Shown here one piece after another: positions 1-10,115 of a stretch of 64,000 nucleotides of DNA. The translations under genes and the position numbers were made by a program. Numbering within the stretch: the first letter of the stretch is position 1; the number at the start of each line of letters is the position of its first letter. Location of the stretch: positions 9,519,501 to 9,583,500 of the forward strand of contig CM068320.1 of the NCBI GenBank assembly GCA_034766995.1, written 5' to 3'. The notes under the pieces were generated by a model that searched no databases, had not been told where the DNA came from, and worked only from the letters and a program-made list of their open reading frames with translations. This stretch comes from Acanthacorydalis orientalis. Its lineage: Eukaryota; Arthropoda; Insecta; Megaloptera; Corydalidae.

Positions 1-198
1 GACTGTAATTTGTACTTCATCTCCTCCTTGAACGGATGTATTATCTACATGAATTTCATATGGTATATTTTCTCTAGCAGTATCACCAGGGTGTTGAGGT
101 TTCATATCACCACAAACATTTTCAGGGGCACCAGCTGAATATGCAGCGACCATTGAGCAAAAGCACAAGGTCAAAATAAAAATCAAAATTGTTTTCAT
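1..198 (-). CDS. Reeler-domain putative defence protein (l(2)34Fc/Hdd11-like), N-terminal exon, partial
   Basis: The first 66 codons are read on the minus strand from an ATG at 198-196 and run off the left edge. The protein opens with a typical signal peptide: MKT, a Leu/Ile/Phe-rich core, then small residues before YSAGAP. The mature start, YSAGAPENVCGDMKPQHPG, has the Gly-Ala-Pro, Cys and 'M.P.HP' pattern of Reeler domains in insect l(2)34Fc, Hdd11 and noduler-type proteins. A later segment reading 'GGDEVQITV' fits the second beta strand of that domain. In known insects these are small secreted proteins induced on infection; a role here is inferred from family only. The rest of the Reeler domain lies outside the window. 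The start is firm because the signal peptide follows it directly. Confidence 0.8.
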   Translation of the reverse strand, partial: MKTILIFILTLCFCSMVAAYSAGAPENVCGDMKPQHPGDTARENIPYEIHVDNTSVQGGDEVQITV

Positions 199-1490
199 TA
201 TGTCTGTAATAAAATAGATTATTAAATACATATATTATAGGCTTCATTAATGTATTTCATATTTCACACTGGGATATATGTATATATATATATATATATA
301 ATGTAAATATGTGTGTGTATAGGTATGTTATAATATATAATTATATATTACTGTATACCTTTGTTTTTTTTACTCAGTTAATATGTTTACTGCTGTTAAA
401 ACAGGAAAAAAGGTCTGAAATAATATTTATTTTTTAAATAAAAATTAAAAATTTACATAGATATTCATTGCCTAATTACATACTTTTTTCAAATAAACAA
501 GTAAGTATATTTTCTGACTGAGAAAGAATATTAAATTTTATTGTAGTGCAGATTAAATTTTGTTAATATATTATCTTAAAAAGAAGTAATATATATATAT
601 ATATATATAATTTAGATATGCACACACATATATGAATCTTTTTAAAAAGCTAATTTTCTTATCATCATTAGTTATATTTTATTATCGATTTTACTATTTA
701 AGAAATACAATCCAAATCCAAAGATTTATATTTTTCTATAAAAAAAATTTTTAAATAAAAAAAAAATAGTTCAGTTCTGGTAATATAGTATACAAACAAG
801 AAAAATGAAGTCAATTAATAAAAAATGACAATGATAGACATAAATATCTTTTAAAATTATGTATAAAGTATAATAATTATACATGCTTACTCAAATGCTA
901 TATGAGAGGATTTTATTCAACAAATACACATTTCTAGTTTGCAATTGTACACAAACATTAATTTTCTTTCTTTGATAATGTATTAAAAAGAATAAGTGAG
1001 ATGTAATAAATATTAGTATTCTATATCAATAATAAAATGCGTTTATTTAATTGTGGATTTGAAATAAGAAAATTTCATACACATTTTTACACACACAGGT
1101 GTATATATATATATATATGTCCTGTGTATGCATATGTGAATGTATGTATTTAGATGTAACTATTTTTTCTCTTTAGTATTTATAAGCTTATTCATTATTG
1201 TATATTATTAAATCAATTTTATTAAAACAAGATTATATATAAAATTAAATATTTAAAAAATGTGTTTAGGAGAGGTAATATACAAAGTTTCATTTTTTTA
1301 ATAAATTGTACATGTATATTTATGTTTTTGTAATTAATTTAATAAATTAATTCTCTTACCTTTCTATGTGAAACTCTAAGTAAAAGTAAAAGTTATAATA
1401 CAAGACCAAATCTGAATTTTATAGAGTTTGTAGAGGGGAGTGTAGATATTATAGTAGGACAAAGAATTAACAAAAAAAACTTTTTTTGAA

Positions 1491-1491
<1 letters not shown>

Positions 1492-1572
<81 letters not shown>
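1492..1572. repeat. (TA)n microsatellite
   Basis: An almost pure TA dinucleotide tract of about 80 bp with one 'ca' interruption. Being self-complementary, it is probably length-variable. Confidence 0.95.
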
Positions 1573-1574
<2 letters not shown>

Positions 1575-2013
1575 TAGAATATAATTTGGATATATGACGT
1601 ATATATATATATATATATATATATTATACACATAAATCATTAGTATTTAAATAATTATTAATGATTATATAATTTAAAATTCCAGATCTAGAAACACAAT
1701 TATTTATTTACATTACAAAACAACAAAAATTAAATCAACATTCGTCAAATGTAAATATAGTTGTAAACATAAGCAATTTAAATTTTAAGTCTGATCAATT
1801 ATTAATATTTAGATACACTTTGTTTATTTTATTAATGTACTAAAAAATATATTAAAAGCTATTTTTATAGAAATATTTACTGGGTAACTCAAAAAAATAT
1901 TGAAACTATCAGAAAAATCAAGTTTTTATTAATACATTATTCTTCAACAATGCCATATAACAATTTTTACTCCATTTGGGTACATACATACATATATACA
2001 TACAAACACACAC

Positions 2014-2044
<31 letters not shown>

Positions 2045-2277
2045 CATATATATATGTATACATATTTGTATTATTCAAATATACTTGTATACAAAATATA
2101 TAATTTAAAATTTGTATGTTTTACATTATATTTACGAATTATGATAGAAATATAATTTCACTTTATCAAGTAGTTTTTTTTTATTTCGTTTTGATGTTAA
2201 TTTAATCAAGATATAAAAGTAAAAAATGATTGTTTTTTGCATAAATCTATGTACCTAATTATTATGCTTGCAAAGAT

Positions 2278-2281
<4 letters not shown>

Positions 2282-2336
<55 letters not shown>
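2282..2336. repeat. (TA)n microsatellite at the 3' end of the MYND gene
   Basis: An uninterrupted TA tract of about 55 bp that ends 27 bp beyond the stop codon of the minus-strand MYND gene, so it probably lies in that transcript's 3' UTR. Confidence 0.9.
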
Positions 2337-2340
<4 letters not shown>

Positions 2341-2362
2341 TTAATTATTTCATACAATTTTT

Positions 2363-3649
2363 TTATGTAATAATTGAAATATAATTGTTGCAATAAAAAA
2401 TAGGATTATTAAAATTGTTCCAATTACGTAATGGTCTTGGACTACTGTATAAATTTTTTTGGTACTTATTAATAACGTTTTTATCAAAATTTGAAAACAC
2501 ATCAAAATCTTGTACCGCTTCATATTGAGTATATGAAGTAAAGGCTATTGGTTTTTTATCTTTTAAAAGTAATGGAAAAGTTGGATTCCATGTGTCTTGA
2601 TTTGTATCTTTATATTCATGGAAGCCACAATTAAAAGCAATTTTTACATCTGATGATAAATCATCATTGTTACTAGATAAAAACGTATGGTATAAACGTT
2701 TATAAAAAAATATATTTGCACTCTTGTTTTTAAATTTACATGAAGAACACAATGAAAAACTGAAGTCAATATAATTATTAAAAGACTCTGGTCCAATACA
2801 TAGAATTTTTAATTCCATTAGATTATTTATCCAATGAAACAATGTTTCTGAAATCACAGTCCAGTTTAAATAACTTTCTGTAATATTTGCCCCAATGATA
2901 TGAATAGTTAATTGACTGCCTGTTGTACTATTTCGTTTTTGTACTGTGCCCACTGACTCTAAAATAAATAAAATAGTTAAAGCATATGATAATGTATCTC
3001 CTATCAAAATATTGAATGGATCTTTGTTTTTTATACTATATTCAGGTATGAAAATATCAATAAATAATTCTAAACTTTGTGGTAAAGTTATGATGTCTGC
3101 AGACATTTCAATAGTATTCAACATAAAATTATCCCCACTATTTTTCATGATATACAGGTCAATATCAAACACAAAACGAAGTGATGAACAAAACTGTTGA
3201 TGACTAAGTTGATGCTGACTTTTATGAATTTCATCACAATAAGTAACTGTTAGACATTCACTGCAATCAAGCATTTTTGGTAATGACTTAAAACACACTG
3301 CACAACATCTAGGAAACATCCACATTTGTGTTTCTACAACAGTTAAGCCTCGTCGAATTGCTGTTTCTAAAACACACTTAAAATTGATTCTCTGCTTGGT
3401 ATAATCTTCATAATTTGAAGTTTGTTCTTGAAAAAAATGCTCTCGTTGAGAAGTTTTGAGGTATCTTTTTATTGTTTTACAAATTGTTTTATGTGTCGGT
3501 CTATGTAGCATTTGATGTTTTACCGAACAATAATATATCATTTTGCAATCACCGCATCTTTTAAGATATGTACTTTTTTCTTTACAAACATGACATATAG
3601 AATTGTAATAAAATAAGTTATAATTCCAATTTGTTGATACGTCGCACAT
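2363..3649 (-). CDS. Double MYND zinc-finger protein with MSS51-like C-terminal domain
   Basis: An intronless 428-residue frame. Residues 19-57 form a classic MYND zinc finger (C19-x2-C22, C32-x2-C35, C41, H45, H53, C57). A second MYND-type cluster is at 116-154 (C116-x2-C119, C129-x2-C132, C138, H142, H150, C154). The C-terminal half (about 190-415) resembles the C-terminal domain of MSS51 and related metazoan MYND proteins: a 'LTIHIIGA' strand, a 'HWINNLMELKILCIGPE' segment, 'IAFNCGFHEY', a 'W.PT.P.LL' stretch and 'PIAFTSYTQYEA'. Yeast MSS51 is a mitochondrial COX1 translation factor; animal relatives are little characterised, so the function here is open. MYND fingers usually bind proline-rich peptides. 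The start codon begins about 18 residues before the first finger and fits the family. Confidence 0.85.
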   Translation of the reverse strand: MCDVSTNWNYNLFYYNSICHVCKEKSTYLKRCGDCKMIYYCSVKHQMLHRPTHKTICKTIKRYLKTSQREHFFQEQTSNYEDYTKQRINFKCVLETAIRRGLTVVETQMWMFPRCCAVCFKSLPKMLDCSECLTVTYCDEIHKSQHQLSHQQFCSSLRFVFDIDLYIMKNSGDNFMLNTIEMSADIITLPQSLELFIDIFIPEYSIKNKDPFNILIGDTLSYALTILFILESVGTVQKRNSTTGSQLTIHIIGANITESYLNWTVISETLFHWINNLMELKILCIGPESFNNYIDFSFSLCSSCKFKNKSANIFFYKRLYHTFLSSNNDDLSSDVKIAFNCGFHEYKDTNQDTWNPTFPLLLKDKKPIAFTSYTQYEAVQDFDVFSNFDKNVINKYQKNLYSSPRPLRNWNNFNNPIFYCNNYISIIT

Positions 3650-3818
3650 GATTGTAAGTGTAAAAACAAAATGTGTATTTAACTTAGTTATTAAGGTTAT
3701 ATGAAAGCAATGTTGTCAAATATCTGTAAAACTGCCCATTTCCCAATTACAAAAATATGTTTCAGCTAGTTCTATTTGTACATTCATACATACACACATT
3801 ATCTAACTCTCTCCCTCT

Positions 3819-3852
<34 letters not shown>

Positions 3853-4664
3853 AGTAAAAAAATCCTGTTCAGGAACTCTTAGAGATTTTATATTTTTTTT
3901 TACAAGACATGTCAATACTGAACAGTCCAAAATCTGTTAATATGTACTGTATCTTGATGTATATGATTATTGTTTATGAGTAATATTTCGCATTAAAAGC
4001 AATTGTCTGTTGAATTTGACTCTACTGATTAAATAAAGACATAAGTAGCATATTTACAGTCTACAATAATTTATTAAGAATAAGTAAAGAAGAAAATAGC
4101 ATTGTTCCAGTGGAAGAGTTGAGTAATCCAAATTTATTAAAGCAAGACTATGAATTAAAACCATTTTAGTTGTTTTGATTGCGTTTTCCAAATGCAAACA
4201 ATAATTTAATCATTTTTTGTACAATGTTTTGTAGCTTTGATTAATGGAGACGATTGTGTTACACATGTAAAATGTAAAACTTTGTTCAATACAGTTAATT
4301 TGATAAATGTATCTTAATTATGACACATATATCACTTATTGTTACCAGTTTATCTCTCACCTAAATGTCTGCTATTTAATAAGTGATCTTGGCATAATTC
4401 GGAAATGTGAAAGTTCAAAATAGAAACTATTAAAATAGATTCATAATTATAAATTAAAGAAAAAATTGACACATGTTAGAAAAAAATATCAATATTTAGT
4501 AGTGAAATTTCAATATAAAAACATCGTATCGTTAAAAAAAATAGAAACCGATATAAATTAGTTGTTTATCAAGTTATATTAGGAAAGGTAAATTAAGTAA
4601 GAATGTGACGGCATAATTAAAAAAATCGTACTTTTATGAAATGTATACATGCATACACACACAC

Positions 4665-4666
<2 letters not shown>

Positions 4667-4717
<51 letters not shown>

Positions 4718-4745
4718 TGATATATATATATATATATATATATAT
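4667..4745. repeat. (TA)n microsatellite with symmetric interruption
   Basis: Two TA blocks separated by 'cttga' and closed by 'tcaag', so the second block and its flank can fold into a short hairpin. Confidence 0.9.
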
Positions 4746-5183
4746 CAAGTGTTTACAAAAATAAAATTTGTAATTCAAAAGTCTTAGTGTAACTATTAAA
4801 AAAATTATTGATATATAAAAAAAGTATTAAAATTAGTTTATATTCTTTTGTATATCTTCTGTGAAACACATAAGGGCTCAATAATAGTCTGAAAATATTT
4901 CGCCAGTTTAGTTATAGATGAGGAATCTCAAAAATTAACGAAACTCAAACAAGAAAGCTACAAGATATTTCTGTAGATAATGTAACCTGTTTGGCATTGA
5001 AAACAAATATTCTTATCGTTCCAGGATTTATATTATTATGTCAGTTTTATTTAATTTTACTTTCAAATGGTTAATTAATTCATGTTAATTTAAAATATAT
5101 TTTATAGTCCTAGTTTTCAATTAATACAACAGTTGCTTGGCACGACTTATGGTGTAGAGTATTATACAAACGGCATTCTTTAA

Positions 5184-5307
5184 CCCTTATGTTAGTAACC
5201 AACTTTACCGACGTCTTTTAGCAACCGGGTACCCACAGACCTGAGTATTAAAAATTTTGTTTATTTTATTAAAAGGGGGGGGGGGTACCCGGTTACTAAC
5301 ATAAGGG
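5184..5307. mobile_element. piggyBac-type MITE, 124 bp, with TTAA target duplication
   Basis: The element is bounded by TTAA at 5180-5183 and TTAA at 5308-5311. Its first 17 bases, CCCTTATGTTAGTAACC, are the exact reverse complement of its last 17. A second, inner inverted pair (AACCGGGTACCC near 5224 and its complement ending near 5292) makes the ends nested. Inverted repeats starting CCC next to a TTAA duplication are the signature of piggyBac-superfamily transposition. There is no room for a transposase, so it must have been moved in trans. The identical outer repeats and intact TTAA suggest a relatively young insertion. Confidence 0.85.
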
Positions 5308-6402
5308 TTAAACAACTGTCTCCATTTGTATTCTAGTTATCTTAGATTGTGTTTTGATATTTGGTATTTTGTAAACAATATATCCCGGTTTTGAACATTA
5401 TAATTTTAAGTATTATTGTTTATTATTCATTGTATATTAAACTATAGTGTTGTCCTTTTTAATAAATTTCTAATTTTTCTGTTTATTTAACAATGTTTGT
5501 GACTTTACTAATACACTATAACTCAATTCTGAGCTTTTGGTACTCGTATTGATATGGGGTACTAAAAATCATTAGTGCCAAACCTTAGAACGTGTGCTAT
5601 TTATGTATATATTATTAGTATAGGTTTGTGGAGACTTTTTTATGTTAGGTATACGTGCACTTACGAAAATATTTCTGTAATATTTAAGTAAATTATTCCT
5701 TTCATTAGTATTTTTAAGAATAAATTTTTGAAATTATATTAAATTTCAGGACGATTTTTTTAAATAACAAGTATATATAAATTATATTAATAATTGTGTA
5801 TATTTTTATATATTTTAAATATTTAAATTTCGCACGCTCTCTCTCTTACTCACACACACACACACATATATACATATTGTGAATAAAAGTAAGATCATTT
5901 AAATCATCATACATGCACTTTCTGACAAATGTAATGTTCTATAATTTTAAAACTTTTGTAGAAGTCATAAGATACTGTGAAATAATTAAATTTTTCTTGT
6001 GATAAATTTTAAATGATTACAATCAAAATATAAAACAATTATACTTTATTTAACAAATATATACAATTTTCTTTATAACATAAATATACATACATATAAT
6101 ATAAAATGTCCATGTGTGCATACACACACACACATAGTACTGATTCTAAAATTGTATTTATTCATATTTATATTAAATCTATGAAATATTTCATAGACAA
6201 TTTTTTTTATCAAAACTCTTGCTAAAAAAACAAACAATATTATTTATTACTTAAGTTGTACTTGATAAAATTGTAGAAAATGAGTAAAATTTTGGCAGGT
6301 ATTCAATGACTGTCATAGTTTCATTATGTGCAACAAACCTTGGTTTCAACCGATTGCAATTATTGAGTCAGTACTGTACATACATATTAAAACATTATAC
6401 AT

Positions 6403-6403
<1 letters not shown>

Positions 6404-6468
<65 letters not shown>
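6404..6468. repeat. (TA)n microsatellite downstream of the asteroid-like gene
   Basis: A pure TA tract of about 65 bp ending some 25 bp past the stop codon of the minus-strand asteroid-like gene, so it is probably in its 3' UTR. Confidence 0.9.
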
Positions 6469-6470
<2 letters not shown>

Positions 6471-6493
6471 ATTTTATACATGTTAATCTAAAT

Positions 6494-8515
6494 TTAAGAA
6501 GTATCTTCTGGTAAAATATTAGGAAACAGTAACTTAAAACTTGAAATAATTTTTTTATAAGATTTAAGAACAGTAGGTGCTGGTTGTAGCAAGTTCATTA
6601 CATAAAAGTTTGGATTACCTCTTTTTATAATATTTGAATACAGATTATATATAAAAGTGCCATTATAAAAATCTGCAATATTATTTTTTAGAAATGGATA
6701 TTGCAATAATGAATTCAAATAGCTTAAATGTCTGAAAACACTTTGGAATTCAGCAAAGGTGTGAACTACACGAACAGAATAATTTTTTGGATTCGCTAAT
6801 AGTTTTTCATCTAGATTAAAAAACTTAATAAACACATCAGCATATAATAGTGAATGCTCATAAGTAATGGCATTTAATAATAATGATAAAGATCCATCAT
6901 TGGTGACATCTGAAGAATTATTTTGAATATTTTCATTTTTAAGTAAGTCTATCTTAATTTTATTTTTATTATCAAAAATAGATCTATTTCTATAATAACC
7001 TATTTTATGATCAATCACTTGTAAATTCAGCAAACATACAACTAAAGTATATAAATGACATGAATTAATTTGTACATCAGTTGCATGTTTTATCCAATAA
7101 ATTATAGAAGCAATGAAAAATTTCCACTCATCAGGAAACGTATTTAGTATTTCTTGTTCTTTGTCATTCACTTGAATTAAATCCAACATCAAGTCATTAC
7201 ATGCTTCTTTAGTCATTTTTGTAAATTCACTAAGTTTAGGAAATATGACTGATCTTTGAGTTTTATATACAGGAATTAAATTATACTTTTGAATTCTATT
7301 GTATTCGTTACGAGTTATATATTTAACATGATCATATTCATCAGATGGCAATAACAATCCACATATAACAGATAAAATCGGTAAACTAATATCATGTGAA
7401 TGGATTAAAGAAAGATCTTCCATTTGAGGTGTGCATAAATACATTTGCTTGGTTAAAATATTAATAAAAGCTGGAGGATATATTCCTTTACGATACTTTT
7501 CAATAAACCAGTATGGGATTAAAATAGCATTTACAGGTCCTCTACTGTTATCTGCAATTTCATAATGTTCTTGACTCACATTATGTGTATCTAATTGTAA
7601 ATATGATAACAATTCTGTAGAATCACAATTGTAACTTTCTACTGATTTTTTTATAATTTTTGCAACTTGAGGTCTATAACATTGTTTTAAACGGCCTAAA
7701 ATTTTTTTTTCTGCCGATTCAATAGTTTCATGTCTTAACCATTCTAAGAGTGCTGCAATTGTACGTTGCTGATCATTTGTTTTCGTTCTTGTATGAGAAA
7801 GTTTCAATTGTGAGAAAAAATTACTGAATGTACTTTTTTGCACATAATCATTACCCAAAAGAGTAGCTAATAAAGGTAACAAACTTTTATCAAGCCCACC
7901 AAAATTATTTAAAAACTTATCTACTTTATATATTTTACAGTAAATATAATACTCATCTTTTGAATGTTTACATGGTTGGAAATTACATGTAGGAAATGGT
8001 ATATATAAGACATCATAAATATAAAAATCTGAATCATAACTTAGCACAGGACAGTTCAATTTTCTGGCAACAACAGCAATTTCAAAGTCTGCTTCAAAAT
8101 CACATACAACGAAACTGATATTTAGCTCTGTAATAACTTCTTTGAAAACATCGACTTGCATTAAAGGGAAAACTTGGTAACAACTTTGTGTGGCTGGATT
8201 CAATAATTTTAATGTACGAACTTTATTGTTCAATCTCTCATATAAAGTGTTCAGTTTCCGCCATTCAAATCCACCATCCAATATTATAAATGGTATAATT
8301 TTACATTGTTTTAAAACATTAAAAAAATCTATAATTGATTTCTTAAACTTATCATAATCACCACCAAAAGCATCGTTTGATCTACAGTGATGTCTATAAA
8401 GCTGAGCTGATAAACTATTACCGTCAATTACTAAATGCGTATCGTGCAGTTCGAAATCTTCTAAATATTTATGCGAGTTTTTTGAAATATATGTTGTTAA
8501 TCCTTTGATCCCCAT
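6494..8515 (-). CDS. ast: Protein Asteroid homologue (XPG/FEN1-like nuclease family)
   Basis: An intronless 673-residue protein. I start it at MGIKGLTTYI, because XPG/FEN1-family proteins begin with MGI(K/Q)GL; the frame also contains an upstream in-frame Met 27 codons earlier (8596), which would add a tail not seen in the family. The N-terminal XPG domain has 'LVIDGNSL' (D31) and 'FIILDGG' (D80). The internal XPG-I domain has 'CDFEADFEIAVVARKLNCPVLSYDSDF' with E141, D143, D161 and D163 in the positions of the FEN1 metal ligands (E158, E160, D179, D181), one being a conservative Glu-to-Asp change. About 450 further residues are typical of Asteroid and lack other recognisable motifs. Drosophila Asteroid was found through EGF-receptor (Star/rhomboid) genetics; biochemical activity is not well established. 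Retention of the acidic residues makes nuclease activity possible but unproven. Confidence 0.88.
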   Translation of the reverse strand: MGIKGLTTYISKNSHKYLEDFELHDTHLVIDGNSLSAQLYRHHCRSNDAFGGDYDKFKKSIIDFFNVLKQCKIIPFIILDGGFEWRKLNTLYERLNNKVRTLKLLNPATQSCYQVFPLMQVDVFKEVITELNISFVVCDFEADFEIAVVARKLNCPVLSYDSDFYIYDVLYIPFPTCNFQPCKHSKDEYYIYCKIYKVDKFLNNFGGLDKSLLPLLATLLGNDYVQKSTFSNFFSQLKLSHTRTKTNDQQRTIAALLEWLRHETIESAEKKILGRLKQCYRPQVAKIIKKSVESYNCDSTELLSYLQLDTHNVSQEHYEIADNSRGPVNAILIPYWFIEKYRKGIYPPAFINILTKQMYLCTPQMEDLSLIHSHDISLPILSVICGLLLPSDEYDHVKYITRNEYNRIQKYNLIPVYKTQRSVIFPKLSEFTKMTKEACNDLMLDLIQVNDKEQEILNTFPDEWKFFIASIIYWIKHATDVQINSCHLYTLVVCLLNLQVIDHKIGYYRNRSIFDNKNKIKIDLLKNENIQNNSSDVTNDGSLSLLLNAITYEHSLLYADVFIKFFNLDEKLLANPKNYSVRVVHTFAEFQSVFRHLSYLNSLLQYPFLKNNIADFYNGTFIYNLYSNIIKRGNPNFYVMNLLQPAPTVLKSYKKIISSFKLLFPNILPEDTS

Positions 8516-8937
8516 TTTACGTATTGTTATTATTATTTGAATTGTCATATAACCCTTTTCATATATACAATTGATCGTTCGTTTCACTGTTAGCACTGTT
8601 TGAGTTTATGATTTTAAAAACTTATATTTCAATGAACACAACAATATAATTATGTTTATTTAAAACAATTATTTTCGTACAATATATAAAACATAGCTGT
8701 TGTCACAACATGGTCATAATTAAGCAAGAACCATAGATTAAATGAATAGCATAGATTCTCATATACTCTAATATGACTCTGATGATATAGTAAGGAAGAT
8801 AAATAGACTCTAAGGAATTTATTTTTTGTAAAATGGTAATGTCATTAAAAATTGTAAAACTAGCACTCCATATTAATGTTGTAATGTTAGTTTAACTATT
8901 TTTATTATTTTATATAATTCGAAATAAGTTGATAAAA

Positions 8938-9221
<284 letters not shown>

Positions 9222-9255
9222 ATACACAAGTATTATGTAGCTTACATATCTATTA

Positions 9256-9332
9256 TTAGGTGGTAGAAAAATAATTGCGATTTATGAATTTCAAACTCCT
9301 ACAATACCGCAATTATTTTCCTACTAACCTCT
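9256..9332. mobile_element. Short mariner MITE (MADE1-like ends)
   Basis: A ~77-bp imperfect inverted repeat. The left arm begins TTAGGTGGTAGAAAAATAAT and continues TGCG; the right arm has the complementary CGCAATTATTTTCCTACTAA followed by CCT. A ~28-nt centre separates them. The ends closely resemble those of the human MADE1/Hsmar2 mariner family, which start TTAGGTTGGTGCAAAAGTAA (recalled from knowledge). A TA lies at each edge, as expected for mariner. It is non-coding. Confidence 0.65.
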
Positions 9333-9931
9333 ATTATAGATATTGATTTTGGCCACTAATTATTTTAACAAAACAATCGATGATAAAATAGTGTAAAATA
9401 ATTCATGTAAATAAACTGATGATCTAATAATATAAATGTAATTGCCTCAGAAATACAAATGTAGGACAGATTCACAAAGGTGTAATTTAAGAATGACTAA
9501 AAAGAATAATAAAAAGGAAAATTGTTTTTTTTTTAAGATAATGCCCAGAATAAAATTTAATGTGTAAGCACAAAATTATATAAATAATAATATTGTTTTG
9601 TAAAAAATAACATATTTAAGAAAATAGTCATTATTTCATTAATCAAAGATTGTTACATTTCATTATATTATAGCGTATTTCGTAAAGAAAAAAACTGTAT
9701 CGTTCAATTAGTTGTATTAATTTCATTTTTTTTTTTATTTTAAAATCGACCTTAAAACAATATTTTATATTGATGTGTGTGATTCATAAAAATTATTAGC
9801 ACTAATAATATGTAGAGATAATAATTTTGTATAACTACTTTATACTTTTATATTCATAAACAGCATTCTAATTGTTATAGACCTGGAATTAGATTAGTTT
9901 ATGTTGCTATGACCTCACTATTCGTTTATAT

Positions 9932-9943
9932 ATATGTATACTC

Positions 9944-10002
<59 letters not shown>

Positions 10003-10029
10003 CATATACATATACATATATATATATAC

Positions 10030-10111
<82 letters not shown>
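9932..10111. repeat. (TA)n / TACATA compound microsatellite
   Basis: About 180 bp of TA repeats with a TACATA-rich core at roughly 9987-10050. Confidence 0.95.

Positions 10112-10115
<4 letters not shown>

Larger units (their letters stand above)
199..2362. other. Intergenic, AT-rich with TA and CATA microsatellites
   Basis: No exon-like reading frame is visible on either strand. It holds the 5' flank of the Reeler gene and the 3' flank of the MYND gene. Simple repeats include (TA)n near 279-301, 585-608, 1492-1572 and 1599-1623, and a CATA/TA stretch near 1980-2055. Open frames here translate only to Tyr-Ile runs. Confidence 0.7.
3650..6493. other. Intergenic between two minus-strand genes; contains one MITE
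   Basis: This is the 5' flank of the MYND gene and 3' flank of the asteroid-like gene. No exon-like frame is visible. It contains TA tracts (3823-3850, 4667-4745, 6404-6468), a short CT/CA-rich run near 5835-5870 and the piggyBac-type MITE at 5184-5307. The rest is unstructured AT-rich DNA. Confidence 0.7.

Noticed and set aside
8516..8596. 27-residue N-terminal extension of the asteroid-like protein
   Set aside because: XPG/FEN1-family proteins start at MGI(K/Q)GL, so the downstream Met at 8515 was chosen.
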